Source: Congregicoccus sp964517665 (lineage in GTDB: Bacteria; Verrucomicrobiota; Verrucomicrobiia; Opitutales; Opitutaceae). From it: a DNA stretch of 31,811 bases. A model generated the notes under the pieces. That model was not told the DNA's origin. It saw only the letters and a program-made list of their open reading frames with translations, and made no database searches. The translations under genes and the position numbers were made by a program. The stretch covers positions 1 to 31,811 of the forward strand of contig CAZFCY010000039.1 in NCBI GenBank assembly GCA_964517665.1. The letters run 5' to 3'. Of the stretch, positions 1-7,707 are shown piece after piece. The number at the start of each line of letters is the position of its first letter. Position 1 is the stretch's first letter.

Positions 1-126
1 GCCCAGCCCAACGGGCTGGGAAACAAAGAGCAGGATCCTGCGCCCCGAAGGCGGCGCGATATCCTCTATCGCGGGCTTTCAGCCCGCTGGGCTTCCGGCA
101 CGCATACCCAGCCCGTTGGGCTGGGC
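1..126. repeat. REP/MITE-like element with terminal inverted repeats
   Basis: Bases 1-20 (GCCCAGCCCAACGGGCTGGG) are repeated as an exact reverse complement at 107-126. Each 20-mer is itself a hairpin (CCCAGCCC, 3-nt loop, GGGCTGGG). A third hairpin, GCGGGC-TTTCA-GCCCGC, sits inside at 71-87. Three nested dyads with no reading frame of note look like a REP or small non-autonomous element lying downstream of the anti-sigma gene. It may continue to the left of the window. The inverted copies are seen directly; the class assignment is inference. Confidence 0.7.
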
Positions 127-227
127 TGAGGAATGGCTGCCCTTCGGGCCGGTGTTCCAGAACGAATCAACCCTGGGGCGAGCGGTGAGAAGCCTTATCC
201 ATGGTTGATTTTCTGAATGGGCGCCGA

Positions 228-995
228 TCAGAGCAGCGGCCGCAACGCCGCGGCCCCGGACCGCGTGGCGAGCGTGTAGAAGTTGCCCGCATGCTCCCAG
301 GTCGCCGCGGCCAGATCCCCGACCTCGAGAATCGTGGGCGGAGCCGCCGGGCGGTTCCCCGGATCGGAGCCGCCCGGTCCGCGCGCGACGAAGAGGTGAA
401 ACCACGCGCCATCGCGAGCAAAGCAGACCTCGAAGATCTCCGTGCCCGCGACACGAAACTCCTGGCAACCCGTCGCCGAGAAACGCCCGGGCGAAATCTC
501 GGGCGAACGCATCGCGATGAAGCTGCCCCGGTGCTCGGAAAGCGCCTGCTCCAGGGCCGAAACCGCGGATCCCTCCGGATGCCCGTGCGGCCCCTCGGTC
601 AGGTTGGTCACGACAAACCTCGCCAGATCCGCCGGCGTGGCGATCGCGACCAGCCGCGACGATTCCGGCGCGTGAAACGCCAGCGGGATGCCGGCCGCCG
701 CGACCACCGCGGCGGCCGCGGCAAGGACGACCGGCGACCGCCACCACGGCCGGATCCGGCGCCGGCTCACCCGGCTTCCGATCAGGATCGCCCGCCGGAG
801 CCCGGCGGGCGGCGCGATGCCGTCGATCTTCGCCCCCATCGCCTGGTCGAACGCCTGCTGGCGCCCCAGCCATTGCAGGAGCGCGGGATCGCGATGCGCC
901 TGTTCCAGCGCCTCGGCAAACACCGGGCTCGTCCCCGTCTTCTCATCGCCCGGCCGATAGGCCCGCAGCACAAATTTGGCGTCGTCGGTATTCAT
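228..995 (-). CDS. Membrane anti-sigma factor-like protein
   Basis: This 255-aa protein starts at an ATG overlapping the stop of the upstream ECF sigma gene by 4 bp (ATGA), so the two are translationally coupled. The N-terminal ~85 residues are hydrophilic and helical, with a WLGRQQAFDQAMGAKI stretch. A single alanine/valine-rich transmembrane segment follows at about residues 88-107. The remaining ~145 residues would be periplasmic. This is the usual layout of an anti-sigma factor that sequesters its sigma at the membrane and senses envelope conditions. I see no clear zinc-binding HxxxCxxC motif, so it is not a typical ZAS-type anti-sigma; the role rests on topology and gene pairing. A longer ORF upstream of the ATG is rejected because of the coupling. 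Confidence 0.72.
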   Translation of the reverse strand: MNTDDAKFVLRAYRPGDEKTGTSPVFAEALEQAHRDPALLQWLGRQQAFDQAMGAKIDGIAPPAGLRRAILIGSRVSRRRIRPWWRSPVVLAAAAAVVAAAGIPLAFHAPESSRLVAIATPADLARFVVTNLTEGPHGHPEGSAVSALEQALSEHRGSFIAMRSPEISPGRFSATGCQEFRVAGTEIFEVCFARDGAWFHLFVARGPGGSDPGNRPAAPPTILEVGDLAAATWEHAGNFYTLATRSGAAALRPLL

Positions 996-1528
996 TGCGC
1001 GCTGGCTTGGGGAAAATCCACCAGCCGGCTGCCGCCGCACAGCGCGAGGAGCCGGTTCCTGAGATGAGTTTTGCCGCGGGAAAGGCGCGACATGACGGTG
1101 CCGATCGGGACCTCGAGGATGTCGGCGATCTCCTGGTAGGACATGTCCTTGAGATAGAAAAGCGTCAGCGGCGCGCGAAAGACCTCATCCACCTCCTGCA
1201 ACGCGCGCATGACGACTTCGGAATCGAGCCGCCCCACCAGATCGACTTCCACGTCGGGGGCATCCTGGTCGCCCGGCGGCAGGTTTTCGATCGAGACGGA
1301 TCGCTGGTCGCGTTTCCGTCCGCGGAGAAACTCCCGGTAAAGCGTGGTGAACAACCACGTCTTCGCCTTGGCCGACTCGCGCAGGGTGTGCCCTTTCGTC
1401 GCCCACACGAAGAAGGTCTGCTGGGTGAGATCGCACGCATCCGTCTCGTTTCTCGAGAGGCTCAGCGCGAAGCGGTAGAGTGGCGCGTAAAACGCGTCCA
1501 CCACACGCACGAATGTCTCATCCTCCAT
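992..1528 (-). CDS. ECF-family RNA polymerase sigma factor
   Basis: This 178-aa sigma-70 family protein of the extracytoplasmic-function class directs RNA polymerase to a small stress or envelope regulon. Region 2 is visible at about residues 10-70 (YAPLYRFALSLSRNETDA, DLTQQTF, KTWLFTTLYREFL). Region 4 with its helix-turn-helix lies at about 120-165 (LFYLKDMSYQEIADILEVP, GTVMSRLSRGK). The length fits the ECF class, which lacks regions 1 and 3. The open frame extends further upstream, but the ATG at 1528 gives the conserved N-terminus. GGAG lies about 12 bases upstream. An imperfect dyad (1536-1564) sits just before the start. The next gene is its probable anti-sigma factor. Subfamily is not assigned. 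Confidence 0.9.
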   Translation of the reverse strand: MEDETFVRVVDAFYAPLYRFALSLSRNETDACDLTQQTFFVWATKGHTLRESAKAKTWLFTTLYREFLRGRKRDQRSVSIENLPPGDQDAPDVEVDLVGRLDSEVVMRALQEVDEVFRAPLTLFYLKDMSYQEIADILEVPIGTVMSRLSRGKTHLRNRLLALCGGSRLVDFPQASAQ

Positions 1529-1535
1529 GCGACAT

Positions 1536-1564
1536 GGGAACTCCGGCGACTCCGGAGTATTCCC
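1536..1564. promoter_or_regulatory. Imperfect dyad in the sigma/sixA divergent region
   Basis: The 159-bp region between the sigma factor (leftward) and sixA (rightward) contains GGGAACTCCGG (1536-1546) and CCGGAGTATTCCC (1552-1564), an imperfect inverted repeat. ACTCCGG also occurs twice directly. It lies 8 bases before the sigma ATG, so a bound protein or an RNA hairpin there would affect sigma expression. Function is inference; no clear -35/-10 pair was recognised. Confidence 0.35.
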
Positions 1565-1687
1565 ACGCAAAAGGCAACGGAAGGAATACGGGAGCGGTCC
1601 GGCAAAAGCGCGCGCCCTCGAACGGCGGGCCGCGCGCCACAGACGCGCTTTGACGCCGCGCCGGGCAAGCCGCACATTCGCGCCACG

Positions 1688-2203
1688 ATGGCTGGGACGA
1701 TATGCCTTTACCTGATGCGCCATGCGCACGCGGTCGCGGAAGAGGAGCATCCCGCGCGGCCGCTGAGCGATCGCGGGCGGAAGGACGCCCGCGCGATGGC
1801 CGGGTTTTTTCACCGCGGCGGCGGCATCGATGTCGAGCGCGTGTGGCACAGCCCGCTGGCCCGCGCGAGAGAGACGGCGGAGATTTTCTGCGATGCGCTC
1901 GATCTGGAGGCGAACCGGCGCGAGATCGATGGTTTGCTGCCGTCGGACGACGCGCGCGGCGTGGCGCGGCGTTTGAGCGGATTCGGTTATCCGCTGCTCA
2001 TCGTCGGCCACGAGCCGCACCTCGGCCGGCTCGCCTCGATGCTGGTCTGCGGCTCGGTCGATGTGGAGCTGGTCGATTTCAAGAAGGCCGGCATCCTCTG
2101 CCTCGAGCGCGCGGCCACGAAATCGCAGGCGATTCTCTGGCGCGTGCGCTGGTATGTGACGCCGTCCTTGCTGCTCGACCCAAGGGAAGAAACCTCCGAC
2201 TGA
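1688..2203 (+). CDS. sixA: SixA-type phosphohistidine phosphatase
   Basis: This 171-aa protein belongs to the histidine phosphatase superfamily (small SixA branch), whose members remove phosphate from phosphohistidine, for example on phosphorelay HPt domains or the nitrogen PTS. The nucleophile motif LMRHAHA is at residues 9-15 (H12), and the second catalytic histidine lies in LLIVGHEPHLG (H108). LSDRGRKDA and SPLARARETAEI are standard SixA landmarks. Length is close to E. coli SixA (161 aa). The start is the ATG at 1688; no strong Shine-Dalgarno is seen. The gene ends 8 bp before the RmlD-like gene, so they are probably co-transcribed. No histidine kinase is present in the window, so its partner is unknown. 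Confidence 0.88.
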   Translation: MAGTICLYLMRHAHAVAEEEHPARPLSDRGRKDARAMAGFFHRGGGIDVERVWHSPLARARETAEIFCDALDLEANRREIDGLLPSDDARGVARRLSGFGYPLLIVGHEPHLGRLASMLVCGSVDVELVDFKKAGILCLERAATKSQAILWRVRWYVTPSLLLDPREETSD

Positions 2204-2211
2204 AGCAGCCC

Positions 2212-3204
2212 ATGGGAATGAAACTCTTGCTGACCGGCGCGTCCGGACTGGTCGGCAGCAACGTCGCCCGCGTGGCGCGCCGCCGCGGCTGGGAGGTCAC
2301 GGCGATCACGGGCACATTTCCCGGCGAGGTGGATGGGGCGGCGCGCACCCTGCGCCTCGACCTCGCCGACGAGGCGGAGGCGCAGCGCGTGGCGCTCGAT
2401 CTGTTTCCCGATGCGATCGTCAACGCCGCCGCGATCGCGGATCCCGCGCGCTGCGACGCGGACCCCGAACATTCCGCGCGCGTGAATGTCGCGCTCCCGG
2501 CCGCGCTCGCGCGCCTCGCGCATCATCTCGGCGCGCGGCTCGTGCATCTCTCCAGCGAACAGGTCTTCGACGGCACGCGCGCGCCCTACCGGCGCGACGA
2601 CCCCGTCTCGCCGATCAATCTCTACGGCCGCCAGAAGGCGGAGGCGGAGGACGCCGTCGCGCGGTTCGCGGCGGACGAGTCGATCGCGATCCGCCTGCCG
2701 CTTCTCGGCGGCAACAGCGCGACCGGCGCGCGCAGCATGCACGAACGCCTCTTCGCGGCCTGGGCCGCCGGCCGGCGCGCGCGCCTCTATCGCGACGAGT
2801 TCCGGCAGCCGTGCTCGGCGGAAAACGTGGCCGAAGTCGCGATCGAACTCTGCGAACGCCGCGACCTCGCCGGCATCCATCACTGGGCCGGCGCGGAGCC
2901 GATCTCGCGGCTCGACATGGGCCGGCGCGTCGCCGCGCATTTCAAGCTCCCGATCGATCGGCTCATCGAGGAAGGCTCGCGCGCCGACCACCCCGGCGGC
3001 GCGGGACAACGCCAGCCGGACCTGAGCCTCGATTGCTCCACGCTGACGGGGAAACTGAAAACCCCGCGGGAAACTTTCGACGCCCTGCTCGACAAACTCG
3101 TCATCCCCGAGCCGTGCCGCGCCTGGTACCGTGGCGGCGGCAAGGAGTCAGGAGACAGGGAGCAGGAGTCAGAAGCCGGAAATCGACCGCGCAATCCCGC
3201 GTAG
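2212..3204 (+). CDS. RmlD-like NAD(P)-dependent sugar reductase/epimerase
   Basis: This 330-aa short-chain dehydrogenase of the extended type resembles dTDP-4-dehydrorhamnose reductase (RmlD). The Rossmann nucleotide-binding motif GASGLVG is at residues 9-15, NAAAIADPARCD around 71-82, and the S/YxxxK catalytic element appears as SSEQVFDG followed by Y138GRQK142. It likely reduces or epimerises a nucleotide sugar for surface glycan or cofactor synthesis. No rmlABC genes lie nearby, so the exact reaction is open. Start is ATG 2212; ATG 2218 two codons on is also possible. The last ~22 residues (GGGKESGDREQ...) are encoded by a purine-rich degenerate repeat (3143-3174) and look like an extension acquired by readthrough into intergenic repeat sequence. 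Confidence 0.82.
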   Translation: MGMKLLLTGASGLVGSNVARVARRRGWEVTAITGTFPGEVDGAARTLRLDLADEAEAQRVALDLFPDAIVNAAAIADPARCDADPEHSARVNVALPAALARLAHHLGARLVHLSSEQVFDGTRAPYRRDDPVSPINLYGRQKAEAEDAVARFAADESIAIRLPLLGGNSATGARSMHERLFAAWAAGRRARLYRDEFRQPCSAENVAEVAIELCERRDLAGIHHWAGAEPISRLDMGRRVAAHFKLPIDRLIEEGSRADHPGGAGQRQPDLSLDCSTLTGKLKTPRETFDALLDKLVIPEPCRAWYRGGGKESGDREQESEAGNRPRNPA

Positions 3205-3251
3205 CAGCCGACGTCCGAGGTTATTCAATTCTTCATTCAGCATTCTACATC
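3143..3251 (+). repeat. Degenerate intergenic tandem-repeat pair
   Basis: Bases 3143-3174 are four imperfect copies of a 7-8 bp unit (AGGAGTCA, GGAGACAG, GGAGCAG, GAGTCAG). After a short gap, 3222-3251 is an AT-rich run built from ATTCAATTC, TTCATTCAG and CATTCTACATC. Both are out of character with the surrounding GC-rich DNA. Similar short ATTCAGCATTC-like strings are, from memory, scattered in verrucomicrobial genomes. The first half codes for the tail of the upstream protein; the second half is the leader of the lipoate-ligase gene. Confidence 0.5.
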
Positions 3252-3261
3252 AGGCGGCCAA

Positions 3262-3969
3262 ATGCGTTCCCTCGATCTCCTCCCTGCTCGTTCGGCTGAC
3301 GCCGCCGAAAACATGGCGATCGATTTTCTCCTCTTGAAACGCTACCCGCGGGAGGGCGCCGCGCGACTGCGCCACTACGGCTGGCGGCGACCGGCCTTCA
3401 CCTTCGGCTACTCGCAGAAAATCGCGTTCGTGCGCGAGCGGCTCCCGCGCGACGAAGCCGGCAGCCTCGACCTCGCGCGCCGGCCCTCGGGCGGTGGCCT
3501 GGTCGACCATCGCAAAGACTGGACTTACGCGCTCGTCCTGCCGCGCGGCCATCCGCTTTTCGACCGCCCGGGACCCGCGATCTATCGCCAGGCGCACGAG
3601 GCGCTCGCAGCGGCGTTGAACGCCCAGGGCGCGGACGTGCGTCTGCAACGCGAGCCGCCGAAGAGCCCCGCGGGCGTGTGCTTCGAGCGGCCCGAGTTGG
3701 ACGACATCGTGCGCGCCGACGACGGCCGCAAAGTCGCCGGCGCGGCGCTCAAGCGCGCCAAACACGGCGTGCTCCTGCAGGGCTCGATCTGGCGCCCCGC
3801 CGCCGGCGGCGAGGTGCGGTGGGAAACGTTCGAGGATGCATTCGCCGGCCAGCTCGCCGCCGCGCTCGCGCTCGACCTCGACCAGCCCGGCTGGCCCGCG
3901 TTCGAGCCGGAGGAAGAAGAGGCATTGATCGAACAATACGCGTCCGCCGAATGGACCGAACTGCGTTGA
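3262..3969 (+). CDS. Lipoate-protein ligase A family protein
   Basis: This 235-aa protein of the biotin/lipoate ligase (BPL_LPL) fold is predicted to transfer lipoyl or octanoyl groups to E2 or GcvH lysines. The signature RRPSGGGLVDH is at about residues 73-83 (family form RRxSGGGxVxH). GRKVAGAALKR with the catalytic lysine is near K157, followed by LLQGSIW. The family cysteine region is present as GVCFERP. It is shorter than LplA proteins with the accessory domain, so it is a catalytic-domain-only version and could be an octanoyl/lipoyl transferase (LipM or LipL type) rather than a true ligase. A Shine-Dalgarno-like AGGCGG lies about 6 bases before the ATG. No lipA or E2 genes are adjacent. 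Confidence 0.8.
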   Translation: MRSLDLLPARSADAAENMAIDFLLLKRYPREGAARLRHYGWRRPAFTFGYSQKIAFVRERLPRDEAGSLDLARRPSGGGLVDHRKDWTYALVLPRGHPLFDRPGPAIYRQAHEALAAALNAQGADVRLQREPPKSPAGVCFERPELDDIVRADDGRKVAGAALKRAKHGVLLQGSIWRPAAGGEVRWETFEDAFAGQLAAALALDLDQPGWPAFEPEEEEALIEQYASAEWTELR

Positions 3970-4205
3970 GCCCGACCCTCCTCCAAGCCGGAACGACGCG
4001 GGCAGGGACGCCTGCATTCACCTTTCGGGCGATGCGCCAGGTGATTTCTCGTTGCCTCATGTGAACTTCCCGAGCGCTCCGGCCGGGCTGAATCCCTTCG
4101 GCTTCCGCCGTGACCGGGCGTGACAAAGCTGATACACACGCCCCTGATTTCTTCGGGTAGGATCGGCCCATGAGATTTCTGTTTCGATCGTCCTCACCTT
4201 CGCCC

Positions 4206-5882
4206 ATGAACCCACGCCCGCTGCTCCTCGTCGCCGCCTCGCTCCTCATTTTCGCAAAACTGTTCGCGGCCGAACCCCGGACCGCGGACTCCACCATCAC
4301 GAAGGCCACCGTCTATGCGGACCGCGCGATCATCAACCGCGTGGCGAAAGTCGAGCTGGCCGCGGGCACGCAGGAGATCGTCTTCCCGCGGCTGCCGGCC
4401 ACGCTCGACGAGGATCTGCTGCACGTCTCCGGCAGCGGCGCCGCCAACGCCTCGATTCTCGATGTGCGCGCCGAGCCCGCGCAGCTCGAAACCACGGCCA
4501 ACCCGCGCCTCGCGGTCCTGCGCGAACAGGCGCGCGCGGTCCAGGCCGAGCTTCGCGGGCTCAATGATCGCGGCACGGTGCTTCAGCAACAGCGCGATTA
4601 TCTCGATCAGATCAGGACGGCCACCGTCACGCCGCCCTCCGCGGAAGGCGCCGCGCTCCCGAAGCTCGCCGACTGGCAGCAACTGGTGGAGTTCTACACG
4701 CAGAGCCTGGGCCGCACACTGGTCGAGCAACAGGAGCTCGATCGCCAGCGCGAGGACACGCAGGCGCGGCTCGCCGCCATCCAACGCGAGATGCAGGCGC
4801 TCCAGGCGCCCGGCCAGCGCACGGTGAAAAACGTCGTCGTGCGCCTCGAGGTCGCCGAGGCCGGCGACATGGAACTCACGCTCGCCTACACCGTCCGCAA
4901 CGCCTCGTGGTCGCCCACCTACGACGTGCGCGTCCGCTCGGCCGACAAGGCCATCACGCTCGGCTACGCCGCAATGGTCCGCCAATCGACAGGCGAGGAC
5001 TGGTCCGGCGTGCAGCTTCTGCTTTCGACGGCGCGGCCCGCGCTCGGCGGCACGCCGCCGGAACTGTCGCCGTGGTACGTGCGCGAGGATCGGCCGCGGC
5101 CGATGCCTGGGCGGGCGCGGGGAAATGCGGAGGAAAAGGCCGTGACGCTCTCGCCATTCGAAGTAAGAGCAGAGCCCGACCTGGGCTACGCCGCCGGCTC
5201 GTCGCTTGCCGGCGCCCGCATCCAGCGCGACCTGCAAACCACCTCCGCCTCCGTCCAGTCCGGACTGACCTCCGCGACGTTCACCATCCCCTACCCGGCC
5301 GACGTCCCGGCCGACAACGCCCCGCACAAGGTCTCGATCGCGAGCCACCCGCTCACAGGCGAACTCTCGCACATCGCCGTGCCCAAGCTCGCGGAGCACG
5401 CCTACCTGCGCGCCGCGGTCGAAAACACCTCCGAATTCCCGCTCATCGGCGGTCCGGTGAATTTGTATTTGGACAACAACTACGTCGCGCGCTCGCAGAT
5501 CGAGACGGTGATGCCGCGGGAGAAGTTCGACCTCGACCTCGGCGTGGACGACTCGATCAAGGTCGAGCGCAAGCTGGTCAACCGGCTCCAGGAAAACACC
5601 GGCATCATCTCGCGCAACCAGCGCGTCACCTACGACTGGTTGATCACGATCCAGAACAACAGCCCGTCGCCGCAAACAATCGTCGTGCAGGACCAGCTTC
5701 CGATTCCCCAGCACGAGAAGATCACGGTGAAGCTCCTCGCCCCGCCGGCGAACGCCGTGCGGAAGGACGAGGACGGCCTGCTCACCTGGACGCTCGATCT
5801 CGCGCCCGCCGAAAAACGCGAGCTGCCCTTGAAGATCTCCGTCGAACACCCGAGCGATTTCCCGATCGAAGGCCTGGAGTGA
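4206..5882 (+). CDS. MuiA-type DUF4139 secreted protein with receptor-like insert
   Basis: This 558-aa protein begins with a signal peptide (about residues 1-22, hydrophobic LLLVAASLLIFAKLFA). An N-terminal DUF4140-like beta domain (TITKATVYADRAIINR) is followed by a predicted coiled coil (about 105-215, QARAVQAELRGL, REDTQARLAAIQREMQALQ). The DUF4139 domain is recognised by LAYTVRNASWSPTYDVRV and MVRQSTGEDWSGVQLLLSTARP. MuiA-family proteins are poorly characterised envelope proteins, named from a mucoidy inhibitor. Oddity: residues ~313-343 (LSPFEV, DLGYAAGSSLAGARI) match the N-terminal signature of Opitutaceae TonB receptors and sit inside DUF4139. ATG 4206 is chosen over the in-frame ATG 4170 because it places the signal peptide at the N-terminus. 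Confidence 0.83.
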   Translation: MNPRPLLLVAASLLIFAKLFAAEPRTADSTITKATVYADRAIINRVAKVELAAGTQEIVFPRLPATLDEDLLHVSGSGAANASILDVRAEPAQLETTANPRLAVLREQARAVQAELRGLNDRGTVLQQQRDYLDQIRTATVTPPSAEGAALPKLADWQQLVEFYTQSLGRTLVEQQELDRQREDTQARLAAIQREMQALQAPGQRTVKNVVVRLEVAEAGDMELTLAYTVRNASWSPTYDVRVRSADKAITLGYAAMVRQSTGEDWSGVQLLLSTARPALGGTPPELSPWYVREDRPRPMPGRARGNAEEKAVTLSPFEVRAEPDLGYAAGSSLAGARIQRDLQTTSASVQSGLTSATFTIPYPADVPADNAPHKVSIASHPLTGELSHIAVPKLAEHAYLRAAVENTSEFPLIGGPVNLYLDNNYVARSQIETVMPREKFDLDLGVDDSIKVERKLVNRLQENTGIISRNQRVTYDWLITIQNNSPSPQTIVVQDQLPIPQHEKITVKLLAPPANAVRKDEDGLLTWTLDLAPAEKRELPLKISVEHPSDFPIEGLE

Positions 5883-5944
5883 CGCGCGATCGCGCGCCGG
5901 TGTGAGACGGACGAGCGATCGACGCGACAATCAGTCGCCACTGC

Positions 5945-5959
5945 GTTGTCGGAGACAAC
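5945..5959. terminator. Possible bidirectional hairpin between convergent genes
   Basis: GTTGTC-GGA-GACAAC is a perfect 6-bp stem in the 95-bp gap between the convergent MuiA and sigma-54 activator genes. There is no T-tract on either strand, so a factor-independent terminator is only weakly supported. Confidence 0.3.
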
Positions 5960-5977
5960 CGGAGAAACAGAACGGAA

Positions 5978-7549
5978 TCATTCCCTCCGTCCTTTCTCCC
6001 GCGCCGGCGCCGCGCCGAGGTTGAGGTAACGCCGCACGGTCCGGCGATCCGCTTCCAGCCGGCGCGCGGCCTCCTCGAGCGAACCCGATTGATCGGCCAC
6101 CTGCCGGCAGTACTCCTGCAACAACTCGTCCATCGTGAGCCGGCTCTTGCGCGCCTCCTCGAGCCATGACGCCGGCTTCGCGTCGCGCCTGCCGATGAAC
6201 GGCGGCGCGTAGTGGCCGTGGACGACGACGTTGCGCACGCACTGCTCGAGTTCCCGGAAGTTTCCCGGCCACGGGTAATCGGATCCGAGCCGGCGCCGGA
6301 TCACGTCCAGCACCTGCGCCGCCAGGCCCCGGGATTCCTCCACCCCGGCCTGGCTCGCGCAAATGTGCGCCACCAAACACGGCAGCTCGTCCGCGTCGCC
6401 CGCGAGGATGACACGCAATGCCGGCGTCTCGATCTGGTCGCCGCAAAGCCGGAAGAAAAAGTCCTCCCGGAACCGGCCGGCCTCGATCTCCGCCACAAGA
6501 TCGCGATTGGTCGCGGCCACGACGCGACCGCGAAACAACCGGAGTTCCGTCTCCCCGAGGCGGTTGAACTGCCGCGTCTGCAGCAACCGCAGCAACTTCA
6601 CCTGGATTTCCCCCGCGGTCTCTCCGATCTCGTCGAGAAAAACGGCGCCGTGTTCCCCGCACGTTTCAAAAAACCCCGTCCGGTCGCCCAAGGCTCCCGT
6701 GAAGGCGCCGCGCCGATGGCCGAAAAGCTCCGACTCGATCAGCGTCGGCGACAGGGCCGAGAGATTCAGCGGGTGAAACGACGCCTCCGGATCCGCCGCG
6801 AAGGCCCGCTCGCGCACATCGAACGGCACGAAACGCGACAACCCGATCGCCCGCGCCACCAGTTCCTTGCCGGAGCCGGACGGTCCACGGATGAGCGTGG
6901 TGATGTCGCCCATCCGCGTGTGCAGGCTGCGCTCGTAGCGGCGCATGTCGTGCGTGAAGATCGATTGCCAGATCCGCTCCCGGAGCGACTGGATCGCCGG
7001 CGAACCGCCGCGAATGAAGGCGTAGGTGTGCGCCCAGGCGCGCCGGATCTGATAATACATCGCGAACCACGTCGGCGCGCCGCCCGCGACATCCACACCG
7101 AGAGACGGACGCGCGAGCAGATCCTCGAGATCGCGGCGGCAACGCTCGAAAAGCCCGCGCGCCGACACCTTCGCGGGCCGGTTGCCCTCCCATTCGCCCG
7201 CCGCCGCGATGAGTTCGTCCAAGGCCCGCGCGTGCCGGTGAAACACGATGAAGTGCGCCAGGCCCGCCACGACCGCGCGATCCTTCGCCGCGACCGACGC
7301 GCGCGCGCCGATCCGCGTCATCGCGGCGGCAAACAACGCCTCGGCGCGCTGAAGCAGTTCGCCGAGGTTTCCCTCCAGCCGGTGCAACGGCTCGCCGGGC
7401 ATGAGAAACCGCTCCGGCTTCCGATAACGATCGCCGAGCGCGAGCCGCTCGATCTCCTCCCGGCGCGCGCCAAACGGATTCGAATACGGGATCTCCGCCA
7501 GCGCGGTCGCGACGACCGCGTCCTCCCCTTGAAACAAAGCGGTGCTCAT
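5978..7549 (-). CDS. Sigma-54-dependent transcriptional activator
   Basis: This 523-aa AAA+ enhancer-binding protein activates sigma-54 RNA polymerase by ATP hydrolysis. The Walker A motif GPSGSGKE is at residues 222-229, the sigma-54 contact loop GAFTGA at 281-286 and Walker B GAVFLDEIGE at 301-310. Sensor elements VVAATNRDL and RFREDFFFRL and the GNFRELEQCVRN motif follow. A C-terminal Fis-like helix-turn-helix lies at about 475-510 (SGSLEEAARRLEADRRTVRRYL). The ~215-residue N-terminal region is helical and is not a receiver, GAF or PAS domain that I can recognise, so the signal is unknown. Start ATG 7549 is preferred to upstream extension. It is transcribed divergently from the lipoprotein gene, with 158 bp between them. 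Confidence 0.88.
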   Translation of the reverse strand: MSTALFQGEDAVVATALAEIPYSNPFGARREEIERLALGDRYRKPERFLMPGEPLHRLEGNLGELLQRAEALFAAAMTRIGARASVAAKDRAVVAGLAHFIVFHRHARALDELIAAAGEWEGNRPAKVSARGLFERCRRDLEDLLARPSLGVDVAGGAPTWFAMYYQIRRAWAHTYAFIRGGSPAIQSLRERIWQSIFTHDMRRYERSLHTRMGDITTLIRGPSGSGKELVARAIGLSRFVPFDVRERAFAADPEASFHPLNLSALSPTLIESELFGHRRGAFTGALGDRTGFFETCGEHGAVFLDEIGETAGEIQVKLLRLLQTRQFNRLGETELRLFRGRVVAATNRDLVAEIEAGRFREDFFFRLCGDQIETPALRVILAGDADELPCLVAHICASQAGVEESRGLAAQVLDVIRRRLGSDYPWPGNFRELEQCVRNVVVHGHYAPPFIGRRDAKPASWLEEARKSRLTMDELLQEYCRQVADQSGSLEEAARRLEADRRTVRRYLNLGAAPAREKGRRE

Positions 7550-7678
7550 GGGCCGAAAATGAACACAATCAAACCATAAAATGCCAGTGCCATGCTCGCC
7601 GCCTGGAGACTCGCCCGCAGGCAATGGAACAGCATCCGTCTCGACCCCAACTGATTGCGACGGAAGCGGCCGATCCAT

Positions 7679-7694
7679 CGGCACGGGCGGTGCA
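7679..7694 (+). promoter_or_regulatory. Candidate sigma-54 promoter (-24/-12)
   Basis: CGGCACGGGCGGTGCA matches the sigma-54 consensus TGGCACGRNNNTTGCW at all fixed positions but two, with the required GG-N10-GC spacing (GG 7680-7681, GC 7692-7693). It points to the lipoprotein gene, next to a sigma-54 activator gene. Problem: transcription would begin near 7705, only about 3 bases before the assigned ATG 7708, excluding the GAGG ribosome site. Either the message is leaderless or the match is fortuitous. Confidence 0.4.
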
Positions 7695-7707
7695 AAGCGA
7701 GGCGCGT

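Noticed and set aside
4194..5930. 578-codon open frame on the minus strand
   Set aside because: It is antisense to the MuiA gene, whose DUF4139 motifs and signal peptide are clear.
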